Shown: positions 50,295 through 59,845, counted from the first letter of the stretch. The stretch: DNA of 64,000 bases from Vibrio sp. ES.051 (GCF_002563795.1 NZ_PDJL01000004.1:1426001-1490000); one strand, 5' to 3'. The notes: generated from the sequence alone by a model not told the origin. Numbers and translations: made by a program.

Positions 50295-51086
50295 TGGCGC
50301 ATTGTATGCCTGGTATGCGGTTGCAATTGCTTGGACGATACCAACTAAGACCAAGCACACTGTCAGATACTTAATATGGTTCGCTTGCTTAACGTTGTCA
50401 TTATGAACTAACTCTTCTCGCTCCATTCTTTCGATTGTTTCAACAGCTTTAGGTCCGACTTTAAACCAGCCATTATCCTTTTCTGGGGTCAACTCACCAG
50501 TATCAGCCCATGATTCCAGACATAGTTTTATGAATGCTATATCTCGATCTTTATTTGGGTGATGTAGCCACATCCCTCCTTCCAACAATGGCATTACATT
50601 AAGACGATGAAAACGAGCCCTAGGCTCTACTAACTGTTTTTCAACAATCGCTTTTAAAATCATATGGCGGTCTTTTTTAAGCAGCGGCTTTGCATTGAAG
50701 TCGAATTGTTTACGATGTTTCCAACGACACAATAGTTTTTTATAACCAAATAAATCACTTACAAACCCGTAAAATAAACCATGAGTGCGAATTGTTAAAA
50801 AATGGTAGAAATTTAAGACATATATTTCAGTTTTTAAAGCAGTTAGCCGCTGATATGCGAAGTACTTTCGATCTCGAGTTCCTTTACCTCTGTTCTTAAC
50901 CTGAACTTCAACACCTTTCTTTAATAATGAAGTAATCAGATACTCATCTCCAGTATCTTCATTCTCCCACCGAATCTGGTAGTAATTATTACGATCTTCA
51001 TTTCGTTTGAAGAAGTAACTTAACAATCTTTTGTAAAGCATAAACATCATACAATATCTCGAAATTTCGACTACCCGTTGCGCCAT
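50292..51086 (-). CDS. Hypothetical protein with C-terminal membrane helix
   Basis: 264 residues in the longest frame, whose ATG at 51,086 touches the neighbouring attC; starts at residues 13-16 are also possible and no ribosome site decides. Basic, aromatic-rich soluble part (YFFKRNEDRNNYYQIRWENEDTG) and one C-terminal helix (YLTVCLVLVGIVQAIATAY), so probably tail-anchored. Not recognised. Confidence 0.7.
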   Translation of the reverse strand: MAQRVVEISRYCMMFMLYKRLLSYFFKRNEDRNNYYQIRWENEDTGDEYLITSLLKKGVEVQVKNRGKGTRDRKYFAYQRLTALKTEIYVLNFYHFLTIRTHGLFYGFVSDLFGYKKLLCRWKHRKQFDFNAKPLLKKDRHMILKAIVEKQLVEPRARFHRLNVMPLLEGGMWLHHPNKDRDIAFIKLCLESWADTGELTPEKDNGWFKVGPKAVETIERMEREELVHNDNVKQANHIKYLTVCLVLVGIVQAIATAYQAYNAP

Positions 51087-51207
51087 AACGCCGCGTTAAG
51101 TGGTGAGCAACGCAGACCACCTTACCTAAACCATTGTGCCGTAAACACTAAAGCTGAATCAAACCGAAAATGCCGAGCGTTGGGAATCCGTCTTAAACGC
51201 TTTGTTA
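51086..51207 (-). repeat. attC of the 67-residue cassette
   Basis: 122 bp. CGCGTTAAG/CTTAAACGC, TGG/CCG. Confidence 0.95.
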
Positions 51208-51209
51208 GG

Positions 51210-51413
51210 CTAATTCTGCCTGAAGTTCTTGAATGCATGTTTGGTCTTGTTGTAAATAAAACTTAGAACCACACCGACAACGACAAACAGACCAAAGTCA
51301 ATTAGAGCTAGTTTAAGACTGAACGGATCTGAAAACAGGTTATAGGTGAATCCCATTTGTGAACCGATAAATTTGGCTATAAAAACCGTAGCTATGATTA
51401 GAAGTATATTCAC
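51210..51413 (-). CDS. Small two-helix membrane protein
   Basis: 67 residues from a GTG at 51,413 with AGGTAA upstream. Two helices (about 2-19 and 34-53) and a basic end NKTKHAFKNFRQN. The last segment and the stop touch the attC. Not recognised. Confidence 0.62.
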   Translation of the reverse strand: MNILLIIATVFIAKFIGSQMGFTYNLFSDPFSLKLALIDFGLFVVVGVVLSFIYNKTKHAFKNFRQN

Positions 51414-51544
51414 TTGTTACCTGCAAAATTGACTTGAAGTAGAGTTCTACAGCACATACTACTTTTGCTCACTTCTCAGGCAAGGCAGAAAGTCTCGATT
51501 TACCTTGAAATGGGAATGAAATATGAATTTTACCCCCATTAGCC

Positions 51545-51665
51545 TAACGCCGCGTTAAGTAGTGAGCAACGCTGCTACTTAACCTTATCCATAACACCGT
51601 AAACACTTAAACTGATTAAAACTAAGACTGCCAAGCGTTGCGAATCTGCCTTAAACGCTTTGTTA
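51545..51665 (-). repeat. attC of the 227-residue cassette
   Basis: 121 bp. CGCGTTAAG/CTTAAACGC, TAG/CTG. The gene frame runs 44 bases into it. Confidence 0.95.
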
Positions 51666-52305
51666 GCATTATTCTTACTCCCAAATCAGCTTTTTGAAAA
51701 TCATGGTCATATTGACCTACGAGTTCTTCCGCATATTTGATGCTTGCTGAATCAGTTACGCTGATGTAAGCAATAAATGCCATTGTTATTGAAGCAATCA
51801 AAGATATAAATGCACTTCCAATATGCGAGGGTGACAAAACGATGTCGCCTGTATATAAGGATGTGAACTGTTCATATGACCAAAGCCCCAAATATATTGC
51901 AGGCATAGCAGTCAGGAAATACAGTGAAAAATTTCGTATAGGTTTAAGGTAATACTCACGCTTGCGACGATTCAGATCCACATACTTATCTGATAATTTC
52001 AATGCTTGAGATTCTACAACCACATAAGCTTTGCACTTTTTATACAATTGAATAGCCTTACTAGGTTGATTCGAAAGCAATAAGGCTTCTACTACGTCAA
52101 AGTCAGCATTTAACTTAAACACCGATTTAAACTGTTGTTCAACGACTAATTTCATTGACTTGTTTGATTCAGCTTCAAAGCATTGATAGAAAAGCTCAAG
52201 GCTTTTAATCCGGAACTGGTTTCGAGCGGATAACCAATCGTTAAGGAACCTAAATAATGGAATAGCTACTACCAGAAAGGCGGTAACCTCTGCCAATGAA
52301 ATCAA
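51622..52305 (-). CDS. Membrane protein with attC-encoded tail
   Basis: 227 residues: a hydrophobic N-terminus (AEVTAFLVVAIPLFRFL), helical soluble part (residues 30-120) and two membrane helices (about 127-146 and 162-185). The last 15 residues (LTKRLRQIRNAWQS) are the attC translated, the same peptide found in DUF3265 database entries. Not recognised; the natural end is probably modified by whichever attC it carries. Confidence 0.7.
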   Translation of the reverse strand: MISLAEVTAFLVVAIPLFRFLNDWLSARNQFRIKSLELFYQCFEAESNKSMKLVVEQQFKSVFKLNADFDVVEALLLSNQPSKAIQLYKKCKAYVVVESQALKLSDKYVDLNRRKREYYLKPIRNFSLYFLTAMPAIYLGLWSYEQFTSLYTGDIVLSPSHIGSAFISLIASITMAFIAYISVTDSASIKYAEELVGQYDHDFQKADLGVRIMLTKRLRQIRNAWQS

Positions 52306-52330
52306 ATTATGCTCTCCTCAGTTGTAATGC

Positions 52331-52421
52331 TAACGCCGCATTAAGGTGTGAGCAGCGATTGGCTATACTTGAGCGAAGCGAAACTGCCAAGCGTTGCGAA
52401 TCACTCTTAAATGCTTTGTTA
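52331..52421 (-). repeat. Short attC of the second GNAT cassette
   Basis: 91 bp, short class; CGCATTAAG/CTTAAATGC. Confidence 0.93.
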
Positions 52422-52426
52422 TATTT

Positions 52427-52996
52427 TTATTTCAACCCAGCGATAGTTCTAAGATCGTTGTCATTGAGGAAAAATATTGGGGCTTCCATAGTGTCTTCAG
52501 AAGAAGTCATTATCGACAAACCTGAATACAAACCTTTAGACAATTGAAACTGGTCATTTTCGGGAATTTGAAAAGGTTGAACATAACGAAAGCCATTTTT
52601 CTCATAAAAATCAACTTTACTATCAGGGCATACCAAATTAACACTACTCACTGAATCTGTTAGATTCTTTAAAATATTTGTACCTAACCCATTGTTTCTA
52701 TACGGTTCATGTACAAATATTTTGTGTAGATAGGTCGCTGGATGCTGGGGATGAATAAACAACAAAGCAAACCCGTACAAAGTTTCACCTTCGTGCTGCA
52801 CCGCAACTTGTAAATGACCCGCGTTGTAACACTCCCTCAAAACATCGGAAATATAACCTAACGCTACTTTTTGCTTTTGTTCGTCAAAATCAAATGCCAA
52901 CGAAACCATTACTGTTGATAGCATGATATCACTGAGCATTCCTTCAGCTTCAATTTTGAATATTTCATCCAAGAAAAACTCTGGTTTAATTTCCAT
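52427..52996 (-). CDS. GNAT acetyltransferase
   Basis: 190 residues from ATG 52,996 (GAGG upstream; the longer frame is attC). Acetyl-CoA loop: LHKIFVHEPYRNNGLGTNIL; C-terminal strand VDFYEKNGFRYVQPF. The N-terminal 40 residues (FFLDEIFKIEAEGMLSDIM) and the C-terminal about 50 are extra to the usual fold. Substrate unknown. Confidence 0.87.
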   Translation of the reverse strand: MEIKPEFFLDEIFKIEAEGMLSDIMLSTVMVSLAFDFDEQKQKVALGYISDVLRECYNAGHLQVAVQHEGETLYGFALLFIHPQHPATYLHKIFVHEPYRNNGLGTNILKNLTDSVSSVNLVCPDSKVDFYEKNGFRYVQPFQIPENDQFQLSKGLYSGLSIMTSSEDTMEAPIFFLNDNDLRTIAGLK

Positions 52997-53035
52997 AACT
53001 ATACCTCTATATGTTAAATACGAACTGAAAAAATA

Positions 53036-53155
53036 TAACGCCTTGTTAAGGTGTGAGGCACGCGATACCAATGCTTCCGCATAACACCTTAACCACTAAA
53101 ACCAATACATAGTAAAAATGCCACGCGTGCCGAATCACTCTTGAACAATTTGTTA
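53036..53155 (-). repeat. attC of nucleotidyltransferase cassette, copy 2
   Basis: 120 bp, as at 26,852; inner GGCACGC/GCGTGCC. Confidence 0.95.
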
Positions 53156-53635
53156 TGGCGCTACGCTCAACGTTAGCTCTTGTATGTCAATTTGGTCTAC
53201 TTCCCTGCCCAATATCCGCTTGTACTCGACTAAACGATGAACTGGGATAACTGGCAACTCTATGCCTTGATAATTTTTAATAACTGATTCTGAAAAGGAG
53301 ATTTCAAGCTGGTGCCAAGAGCCATCTTGATGTGATTGTATCTTAGTATGTTCAGACAAACCGATTTCAATTTTTTGATTTTGGTAAACCAATTGGAAAT
53401 ACTCTAAATCCCAACCATATTCGACATAATGAGTTAACGGTTTGGATATGTATTTTGATACATGCGATAACACTTTATCTGCGTCTGAGTTTCGAATATA
53501 AAGATCTATATCTGCGACTTCCCGACTTCCACCATAAATAGTTGCCGCTAATCCACCTACTATTTGATACTCCACAACCTCTGCATCCAAGATTTCTTTG
53601 AGCCACTGCAAGGCTACTTTAACTTTATCACTCAT
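53153..53635 (-). CDS. Nucleotidyltransferase-fold protein, copy 2
   Basis: 160 residues, identical in sequence to the protein of 26,969-27,451 (see there for motifs). A second intact copy makes it unlikely to be a decaying gene; a toxin-like activity without a neighbouring antitoxin would need to be self-controlled, or the TIR/membrane cassette beside it may matter. Confidence 0.8.
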   Translation of the reverse strand: MSDKVKVALQWLKEILDAEVVEYQIVGGLAATIYGGSREVADIDLYIRNSDADKVLSHVSKYISKPLTHYVEYGWDLEYFQLVYQNQKIEIGLSEHTKIQSHQDGSWHQLEISFSESVIKNYQGIELPVIPVHRLVEYKRILGREVDQIDIQELTLSVAP

Positions 53636-53668
53636 CTAGCTCCCTTAGCTGAATTTTGCCCTGCGCCA

Positions 53669-53760
53669 TAACGCCGCATTAAGGTGTGAGCAGCGCTTGC
53701 CTATACTTTGAGCGAAGCGAAAATGGCAAGCGTTGCGAATCACTCTTAAATGCTTTGTTA
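53669..53760 (-). repeat. Short attC of TIR cassette, copy 2
   Basis: 92 bp, as at 27,485. Confidence 0.95.
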
Positions 53761-54098
53761 GCTTTTTTTAGTTCTGCACGTAAGTATTTGTTTATGTAAT
53801 TTAAGCGGATTGACTGACTTCCGTTTAACGGAATACTAATTACAGGCGTATTGTTTTTATTTGCTCGGTCGATTTCCAACCTAACCCACTTAGATTTTGA
53901 AACAGAATCAGTGTTAAGTAGCACGACCAGATCAGAATTATCTAGTTGCTCAATGACAAATTTTTGTTTGTCTTTTGCGTCATTATCAATGATGTCTACA
54001 AATGGCTTGCCGTAATCAGAGACAACCTCTGATATAGACTTAAGATGATCAACTGTGATCACCTCATCTCGAAGGGTATAGCTAATAAAAATGTTCAT
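53679..54098 (-). CDS. TIR-domain protein, copy 2
   Basis: 139 residues, identical to 27,495-27,914, including the attC-encoded tail and Glu75. Upstream coupling to the membrane gene is kept for the stop/start junction, but that partner is broken in this copy by the IS256 insertion. Expression may now depend on the IS or on an internal start. Confidence 0.8.
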   Translation of the reverse strand: MNIFISYTLRDEVITVDHLKSISEVVSDYGKPFVDIIDNDAKDKQKFVIEQLDNSDLVVLLNTDSVSKSKWVRLEIDRANKNNTPVISIPLNGSQSIRLNYINKYLRAELKKANKAFKSDSQRLPFSLRSKYRQALLTP

Positions 54099-54470
54099 TA
54101 CGCAATGCGACCTTGAGAAAACAAGAAAAATCCAACTACAGACAAAGACATTAGAACGAAGTAAAGCGACATAGATAAATTAAACATAGCGTTGCCCCAA
54201 CTAACATTTACTATTGAGAGATTATCGGTTGAAAGTTGGTTTCTTGATGCTATTGCCTGAAGCCTTATATTCATGCGTTTTCTGGTAACTCGTTGATAAT
54301 AATATGCAGTAAAGTCAGCAATCCAAAAGCCAAACGCAACAAGAAAGGGAACTACAAAATATGAAGGGTCTAGAGTATCAGATGTTAGTTTACCAAGTGC
54401 GACAGCTGCTATACCGATTACCGCAACACATAGTTTTTTAAATTCGAAACAGTTTTGACTAATTTTCAAA
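54098..54470 (-). pseudogene. TIR-partner membrane gene, 5' part cut by IS256
   Basis: The last about 124 codons (three helices intact) of the gene at 27,914. The first about 30 codons lie beyond the element at 55,773-55,863. An internal ATG at 54,469 would give a shortened membrane protein. Confidence 0.88.
54463..54470. repeat. 8-bp target duplication (left)
   Basis: TTTTCAAA, repeated at 55,765-55,772 and single in the uninterrupted copy of the gene. Confidence 0.95.
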
Positions 54471-55764
54471 GGTAGTGTTTAGAAATCTGTGTCATTTCAG
54501 TATGATATACAAAACAGGAATGACACATGAACAAAGACTTCGATCTAGAACAAGCTATTAAAGCCCTTCAGTCAGGCCAAGACCTGACAGGTAAAGATGG
54601 CTTCTTAACTCCGCTCATTAAACAAATCACAGAAGCTGCTTTGAAAGCAGAACTCGAACAGCACCTTGAAGGTGATGAGCAACCTAACCGTAAGAACGGC
54701 TCAAGCAAGAAAACGATTAAGTCTTCTGTCGGCACGTTTGAACTGGATACCCCACGCGACCGCTCTGGAACATTTGAACCCCAGTTAGTTAAGAAGAACC
54801 AGACTAAATTGACCGATGAGATCGACCGTAAGATCCTATCCATGTTCTCGCTCGGTATGAGCTACCGTGATATCCGTGGTCACGTAGAAGATATGTATGG
54901 CATTGATGTCTCTGAGGCCACCATCACAGGTGTTACCGACCGTTTGATACCTGAGCTGAAGGAGTGGCAGCAACGTCCGCTCGATGCACTTTATCCCTTT
55001 GTCTGGCTTGATGCCATCCACTATAAAATCAAAGAAGACGGACGCTACGTTAGCAAAGCGATATACACAATATTGGGCTTAGATGTTGAGGGGAAAAAGG
55101 AGCTACTCGGTCTTTATCTGTCAGAGTCGGAAGGCGCTAATTACTGGCTCTCCGTGCTAACAGATCTGTATAACCGCGGCGTTGAAGATATCTTGATCGC
55201 CTGCGTAGATGGGCTAACAGGCTTCCCAGAAGCGATAGCAACCATCTATCCTGATACAGAAGTTCAGCAATGCATCATTCACCAAATCCGTAACTCTATG
55301 AAATATGTTGCCTCTAAGCATCAGAAGGCGTTTATGGCCGACTTGAAGCCAGTCTATCGGGCTGTCAGCAAAGAAGCGGCCGAGATGGAGTTGGATCGTT
55401 TGGAAGCCAAATGGGGACAGCAATACCCAATAGTGATTCGTTCCTGGCGGAACAAATGGGCAAATTTATCGGTTTACTTCAAATATCCAGAATACGTCCG
55501 AAAGGCTATTTACACGACAAATGCTATTGAAGCCGTACATCGCCAATTCCGTAAACTGACCAAAACTAAGGGTGGGTTCCCAAATGAAAATAGCTTGCTT
55601 AAGCTACTGTATGCTGGGATATTGAATGCTTCTAAGAAATGGACAATGCCAATACAGAATTGGAATATGACATTGTCTCAACTGGCGATTCATTTTGAAG
55701 GTCGCTTGGATGACGTCTTAGATATTTAGCCAAAATTAGCTGACACAGAATTCTGAACGCCCTC
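54471..55764 (+). mobile_element. IS256-family element, copy 2
   Basis: 1,294 bp, same length as copy 1, in the opposite orientation, with intact 8-bp target duplication. The uninterrupted gene at 27.9 kb shows the site before insertion, so the insertion is later than the block duplication. Confidence 0.97.
54527..55729 (+). CDS. IS256-family transposase, copy 2
   Basis: 400 residues, identical to the copy at 45,889-47,091; DDE residues in VWLDAIHYK, IACVDGLTG and NAIEAVHRQ. Probably functional. Confidence 0.97.
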   Translation: MNKDFDLEQAIKALQSGQDLTGKDGFLTPLIKQITEAALKAELEQHLEGDEQPNRKNGSSKKTIKSSVGTFELDTPRDRSGTFEPQLVKKNQTKLTDEIDRKILSMFSLGMSYRDIRGHVEDMYGIDVSEATITGVTDRLIPELKEWQQRPLDALYPFVWLDAIHYKIKEDGRYVSKAIYTILGLDVEGKKELLGLYLSESEGANYWLSVLTDLYNRGVEDILIACVDGLTGFPEAIATIYPDTEVQQCIIHQIRNSMKYVASKHQKAFMADLKPVYRAVSKEAAEMELDRLEAKWGQQYPIVIRSWRNKWANLSVYFKYPEYVRKAIYTTNAIEAVHRQFRKLTKTKGGFPNENSLLKLLYAGILNASKKWTMPIQNWNMTLSQLAIHFEGRLDDVLDI

Positions 55765-55772
55765 TTTTCAAA
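55765..55772. repeat. 8-bp target duplication (right)
   Basis: TTTTCAAA, the second copy of the IS256 target site. Confidence 0.95.
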
Positions 55773-55863
55773 GTCGCTTCATGAAGTTGATCAACTTCAA
55801 CCCAATCCATTTCGTCAGCAGCATTACGCTTGTACTCTTGAAAATTACTGTCATCACTCATTC
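55773..55863 (-). pseudogene. TIR-partner membrane gene, N-terminal remnant
   Basis: The start codon and first about 30 codons (SDDSNFQEYKRNAADEMDW), separated from the rest by the IS. Confidence 0.85.
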
Positions 55864-55926
55864 AATCTAATCTCTATTTTTTCTTTATATGCCGCTATTA
55901 TACTGGATAGTATTGCGATAAAAAGC

Positions 55927-56048
55927 TAACGCTGCGTTAAGTGGTGAGCAACGCAGACCACTGCACTTAAAGTATTGTGCAGTAAACACTTAAGCTGAGG
56001 CAAACCAAAAATGCCGAGCGTTGGGAATCCGTCTTAAACGCTTTGTTA
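55927..56048 (-). repeat. attC of the AbiV cassette
   Basis: 122 bp. TGCGTTAAG/CTTAAACGC, TGG/CCG. Confidence 0.95.
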
Positions 56049-56636
56049 GCTGCTTGGTTCATCGTAAAACATATCACGTGCCGCCATATATGCTTTATGT
56101 ACTTCATAGGCTTGATCTGTAACTTCTCCTGAAATCATACCTTGCCAATTTGATTTTAAACATTTTAACCGACCTTCAGTAAGACTGATCATTGACTTAG
56201 CAGTCTCCAATGTAAATTGATCGCTCGGCTTGAACACGGTATTTTCATGATAGCCAGAATAAAGCCCCATGTTTTTTATCAAATCAAATTTCTTTACAAA
56301 ATCTAATTGCGTTTCGTATCGCTTTAAATCTAGATTTCTTATTAAATCCAACTCATCATTCATATAGTCGAATTGTGCGATAGATCTTAGTTTAGATTGA
56401 TGACCTGTAAGTTTTTTATTGAAATTTTTCCAACCTATTTTTTCTTTACCTTTCAACCGAACTCTAGTTCCATAAATCATTGGAATTTTAGCTATCTCTT
56501 CACTTGCTAGATGGGCTAACACGTAAGCTCGCGGAAAACGACTTGCATTGAAAAGAATTAATGACTCTTCTAGAAGTTCACAAGCATTTTGGTACGCCAT
56601 TTCAGATAATTGTTTTAACTCGTTGTCTGAATACAT
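56046..56636 (-). CDS. AbiV-family protein
   Basis: 196 residues, all-helical. The N-terminal ACELLEESLILFNASRFPRAYVLAHLASEEIAKIP (split by position) is the AbiV signature, where the EEIAK box is conserved. AbiV of Lactococcus blocks phage development by binding a phage protein and shutting down translation. The stop codon is in the attC. Likely defence cassette. Confidence 0.85.
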   Translation of the reverse strand: MYSDNELKQLSEMAYQNACELLEESLILFNASRFPRAYVLAHLASEEIAKIPMIYGTRVRLKGKEKIGWKNFNKKLTGHQSKLRSIAQFDYMNDELDLIRNLDLKRYETQLDFVKKFDLIKNMGLYSGYHENTVFKPSDQFTLETAKSMISLTEGRLKCLKSNWQGMISGEVTDQAYEVHKAYMAARDMFYDEPSS

Positions 56637-56658
56637 AAATATAATCTCTCTGTACAGC

Positions 56659-56778
56659 TAACGCCTTGTTAAGGTGTGAGGCACGCAATGCCAAAGCCTC
56701 CGCATACCACCTTAACCACTAAAACTAACGCATAGTAAAAATGCCACGCGTGCCGAATCACTCTTGAACAATTTGTTA
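56659..56778 (-). repeat. attC of the 176-residue cassette
   Basis: 120 bp. CTTGTTAAG/CTTGAACAA, inner GGCACGC/GCGTGCC. Confidence 0.95.
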
Positions 56779-56781
56779 TGT

Positions 56782-57312
56782 TCAATTTCCAAAGTGCTTC
56801 TGACGCTCTTCCCGCAAAAGGTTTCTCATTTGCGTACCGACAGCTGAAGCTAAAGCGCCTGAATCAGTATGAGAGCAATCCCTATTTATAACCGCTTTAT
56901 TCAAGTCTGCAATTAGCCGATTTATAATTTTGCCTTGATCTGAATCTGGTAATACCAGAGTGACATTCAGGCTGTTTTCCATCATCTCAGAGTATAATTG
57001 AGGTAAATTCAACGGCATTTCATCGCCTTTATGATTACGAATTACCATACCCAGACAGGAAACAGATGATAAATACTTTGCCGTATTTCTTTGGACGTTA
57101 TCCCAATGAGATATCGCTAGACTTGCAGCATGTACTGCATTTTGTGACTTTTGGTTTTTCCGCGTTACATAGACTAGAGCAAGTGAAACAAAGACACTTC
57201 CCAAACCAACAAGAGCTGTAGCAGATACAGCGACGATATCAGTTACAACACTAATAACAAACCCTTGCAGTTCATCGCCAACCACCTGATTAGACAACTG
57301 AATCTTATCCAA
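56782..57312 (-). CDS. Hypothetical protein with one membrane helix
   Basis: 176 residues: an N-terminal membrane helix (about 28-50: VSATALVGLGSVFVSLALVYV) followed by basic RKNQKSQNAVHAA and a helical soluble domain. Not recognised. The anchor-plus-helical layout recalls accessory membrane proteins of defence systems, but no motif supports that. Confidence 0.72.
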   Translation of the reverse strand: MDKIQLSNQVVGDELQGFVISVVTDIVAVSATALVGLGSVFVSLALVYVTRKNQKSQNAVHAASLAISHWDNVQRNTAKYLSSVSCLGMVIRNHKGDEMPLNLPQLYSEMMENSLNVTLVLPDSDQGKIINRLIADLNKAVINRDCSHTDSGALASAVGTQMRNLLREERQKHFGN

Positions 57313-57344
57313 AACTAATTACTCCAATGAGATATGGTTGAACA

Positions 57345-57465
57345 TAACGCCGCGTTAAGTAGTGAGCAACATTGCCACCTAACCTAAACCATTGTGCCAT
57401 AAACACTAAATTCAAAGAAAACCAAAAATGCCCAACGTTGCGAATCTGCCTTAAACGCTTTGTTA
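57345..57465 (-). repeat. attC of gene-less cassette A3
   Basis: 121 bp. CGCGTTAAG/CTTAAACGC, TAG/CTG, with inner CAACATT variation. Confidence 0.95.
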
Positions 57466-57818
57466 GTTGCCATTCTACACCTTTGATTTCCAGTCCATTT
57501 CCACTTTGCCAACACCGTTTTTGATGCGCTTTGAAAACTCAAATCAGGCGCAGTTTTAAAGCGCCTGTCACTGAAACCACTTGGAATTAGCAACGCCGTA
57601 GAAAACTGACTAAAAACACCAAAAAGACCTTTTGGAAAGGCAATGCCACAAAGCTCACTTTCAACGAGTACATTCGCGTCTGAAACGGCAAAACAAAACC
57701 ACAATATTAAAAATCGAACGCAACTTCAGCAAGCCACACCCAGACAAAAATCGAGCACAATTGCACAATTCATTAGCCTTGAAATTTCTGCTTTAGCTGC
57801 GTTTTTAACACTGGCAAC
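57466..57818 (-). repeat. Gene-less cassette family A, copy 3
   Basis: Longest copy of the family; the shared minus-strand frame is open through the body here but reads into the attC and has no ribosome site. Confidence 0.72.
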
Positions 57819-57937
57819 TAACGCCCAATTAAGTAGCCCGAAACGCCCCAGCCCACCTTCCGCATTGCGCCGTAAACACTAAAACCAACGCAAACCAAAA
57901 GCGCCACGCGTTGAGGGTCTGCTTGAATTGTTTGTTA
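57819..57937 (-). repeat. attC of gene-less cassette B4
   Basis: 119 bp. Inner arms AGCCCGAAACGC against GCGTTGAGGGTCT, as in the B1 site. Confidence 0.93.
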
Positions 57938-58396
57938 TGTTTTACCACAAACTACTGATTTATTTGGCAAAGAACTACTTTATTGACCGCATTTCAAGAA
58001 GTGAATCACACGCTCAAACTCACTTGGCCGCCAAATGCACGAAACACCAAGCGCGTAATTCCACTTCCCTGCCCAATGAGGCAACCCGACTTAGCCTCAA
58101 CAAGCGCCCTCTCTTTCCAGCCAAAGCGCAATACAATGGTAAATTGCCGAGGCAACTGCCAAGCCGACATGCTAACTGGCAAATACACTCGAAGCGACTT
58201 AGAGCCAGTGAAACATAAAACCAACCGCCACGACCTGAAAATGAAGCAACCCACGAACATTAGTATGTTTTACGGGCTGAGTAATTCATGAACTTGGGCC
58301 GACAATGCCGATTTGCTGAAGTAACTCGAACGAACTGCCAAAGAGGCAAAGAACAGAGATCGAAGAAACTTTAAGCCACTGAAATACAAGTAAACA
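57938..58396 (-). repeat. Gene-less cassette family B, copy 4
   Basis: The shared minus-strand frame is open for 84 codons here (58,006-58,260), starting with ATG. See copy 2 for the reservation. Confidence 0.72.
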
Positions 58397-58518
58397 TAAC
58401 GCCGCGTTAAGTAGTGAGCAACGCTACCACGAAATCTAACCATACCACCGTAAACACGAGACCAGACGATGGAGTGGAAAATGCCAAGCGTTGGGAATCT
58501 GTCTTAAACGCTTTGTTA
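58397..58518 (-). repeat. attC of the third GNAT cassette
   Basis: 122 bp. CGCGTTAAG/CTTAAACGC, TAG/CTG. Confidence 0.95.
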
Positions 58519-59034
58519 TAAAACAATTTTTCCATATTGGTAAACATGATCTGCATACAATTTACCACCGATTTCATAAGCTTCTGGAATAACTTCTTTC
58601 AGCGAAAAACCACACTTGGTTAATACTTTTTCTGAACCAATGTTACCCTCAGTTACGACTGCATTAAACGATTGGATATCTTGCTCTTCACATGCCCAGT
58701 TAATCAGAGATTTTAGAGATTCAGTGCCGTAGCCAAGACCATGGTATTTAGGTTGAATTAGAAAGCCAACTTCAGCTGCACCATCACGCATACGAAAGCC
58801 AGTGACTCCAATCTTTTCACCAGTTTCACTTGCAATAATGGTTAAGCACAACCAATGATCAGAAACCTTAGTCCACACTGGGAGTCGAGAATTAAAATTG
58901 TCCTTAATTTCCTTAGGTGATGGTTCATCAAAACAGAACTTTATTACCGCAGGATCTCGATTTAAAGATTGGTATAAATCCCAGTCTTTCACTGTGATTT
59001 GAGTCATTTCTAGTCTATCCGTTACTATTTTCAA
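58516..59034 (-). CDS. RimJ/RimL-type GNAT acetyltransferase
   Basis: 172 residues from a TTG start at 59,034, chosen because GGAGAG lies eight bases upstream and the N-terminus KIVTDRLEMTQITVKDW then matches the RimJ/RimL pattern; the ATG at 59,001 is the alternative. Acetyl-CoA site: VGFLIQPKYHGLGYGTESL; NAVVTEGNIGSEKVLTKCGF follows. Related enzymes acetylate protein N-termini or metabolites. Confidence 0.87.
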   Translation of the reverse strand: MKIVTDRLEMTQITVKDWDLYQSLNRDPAVIKFCFDEPSPKEIKDNFNSRLPVWTKVSDHWLCLTIIASETGEKIGVTGFRMRDGAAEVGFLIQPKYHGLGYGTESLKSLINWACEEQDIQSFNAVVTEGNIGSEKVLTKCGFSLKEVIPEAYEIGGKLYADHVYQYGKIVL

Positions 59035-59056
59035 ATGCAGAACTCTCCTTGTTTTA

Positions 59057-59178
59057 TAACGCCGCATTAAGTGGTGAGCAACGCAGACCACCACACTAAA
59101 AGTATTGTGCCGTAAACACTTAAGTCGAAGCAAACCCAAAGTACCGAGCGTTGGGAATCCGTCTTAAATGCCTTGTTA
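59057..59178 (-). repeat. attC of the DUF5677-like cassette
   Basis: 122 bp. CGCATTAAG/CTTAAATGC, TGG/CCG. Confidence 0.95.
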
Positions 59179-59829
59179 TGCATATTCTATCTTGAGTGAC
59201 GCTATTTGATTTGTTAGATCTTCACTTGCCTTAAAGTAGAGCGAAGTTTCAAACAGAGTTGCAATTACTACATTGAATGACGACTCTTCGATAAACTTCA
59301 TCGACTCCTTTGAAGGGCTTTTCTGTATAACAACATTGTTGTCATCAAAATGTTTTGAAGCAAGAGCTTGTAAACCACCATGAGAAAAACGGCAAAAATG
59401 AGCATATAACGTATTGTACGCATCGACCTCATTTACTTTCTTGAATTTGTCAAAGACTGCCATCGGTTTTTTATTGGGAATGGATGCTAATATCGATTCT
59501 ACTTTTTCTTGTGATACACCAGAGTAAAACGGATTATCTGGCTTAAATTGCTTATAATATTTGCGCTCTTCTAATTGGCAATTTAAGTCAAATTTTTCAA
59601 TATAACTTTCATCTTCAAGCAAACACTTCAGTTCAATATAAGTTTCGAGAACAGACCTCATTAAGATTTCGAGAGAGCTGTACTGACGAGAAATTAATAG
59701 TATTTGAATATCATCTGTTATACCCAATATTCGCGCCATACATGATGCTACAACTTTATCTCGGTGATTAGTCATCTTGATACTAGATAAAACTTCATCT
59801 CGTACTGGTATTAGTTCATCGTATGTCAT
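59176..59829 (-). CDS. DUF5677-like helical protein
   Basis: 217 residues from ATG 59,829 (GGAG upstream; the longer frame is attC). All-helical: SRQYSSLEILMRSVLETYIELKCLL in the first half and HFCRFSHGGLQALA later resemble the DUF5677 family, where an RxE..E and FSH motif recur. Such proteins have HEPN-like helical bundles. Function unknown. Confidence 0.75.
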   Translation of the reverse strand: MTYDELIPVRDEVLSSIKMTNHRDKVVASCMARILGITDDIQILLISRQYSSLEILMRSVLETYIELKCLLEDESYIEKFDLNCQLEERKYYKQFKPDNPFYSGVSQEKVESILASIPNKKPMAVFDKFKKVNEVDAYNTLYAHFCRFSHGGLQALASKHFDDNNVVIQKSPSKESMKFIEESSFNVVIATLFETSLYFKASEDLTNQIASLKIEYA

Positions 59830-59845
59830 TTTTGCTCCATATGCA

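Larger units (their letters stand above)
53036..55926 (-). repeat. Duplicated two-cassette block, copy 2, with IS256
   Basis: Second copy of 26,852-28,440 containing an IS256 element at 54,471-55,764. It is followed on the right by a different attC (AbiV cassette), so the block moved as cassettes, not with its neighbours. Confidence 0.9.
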
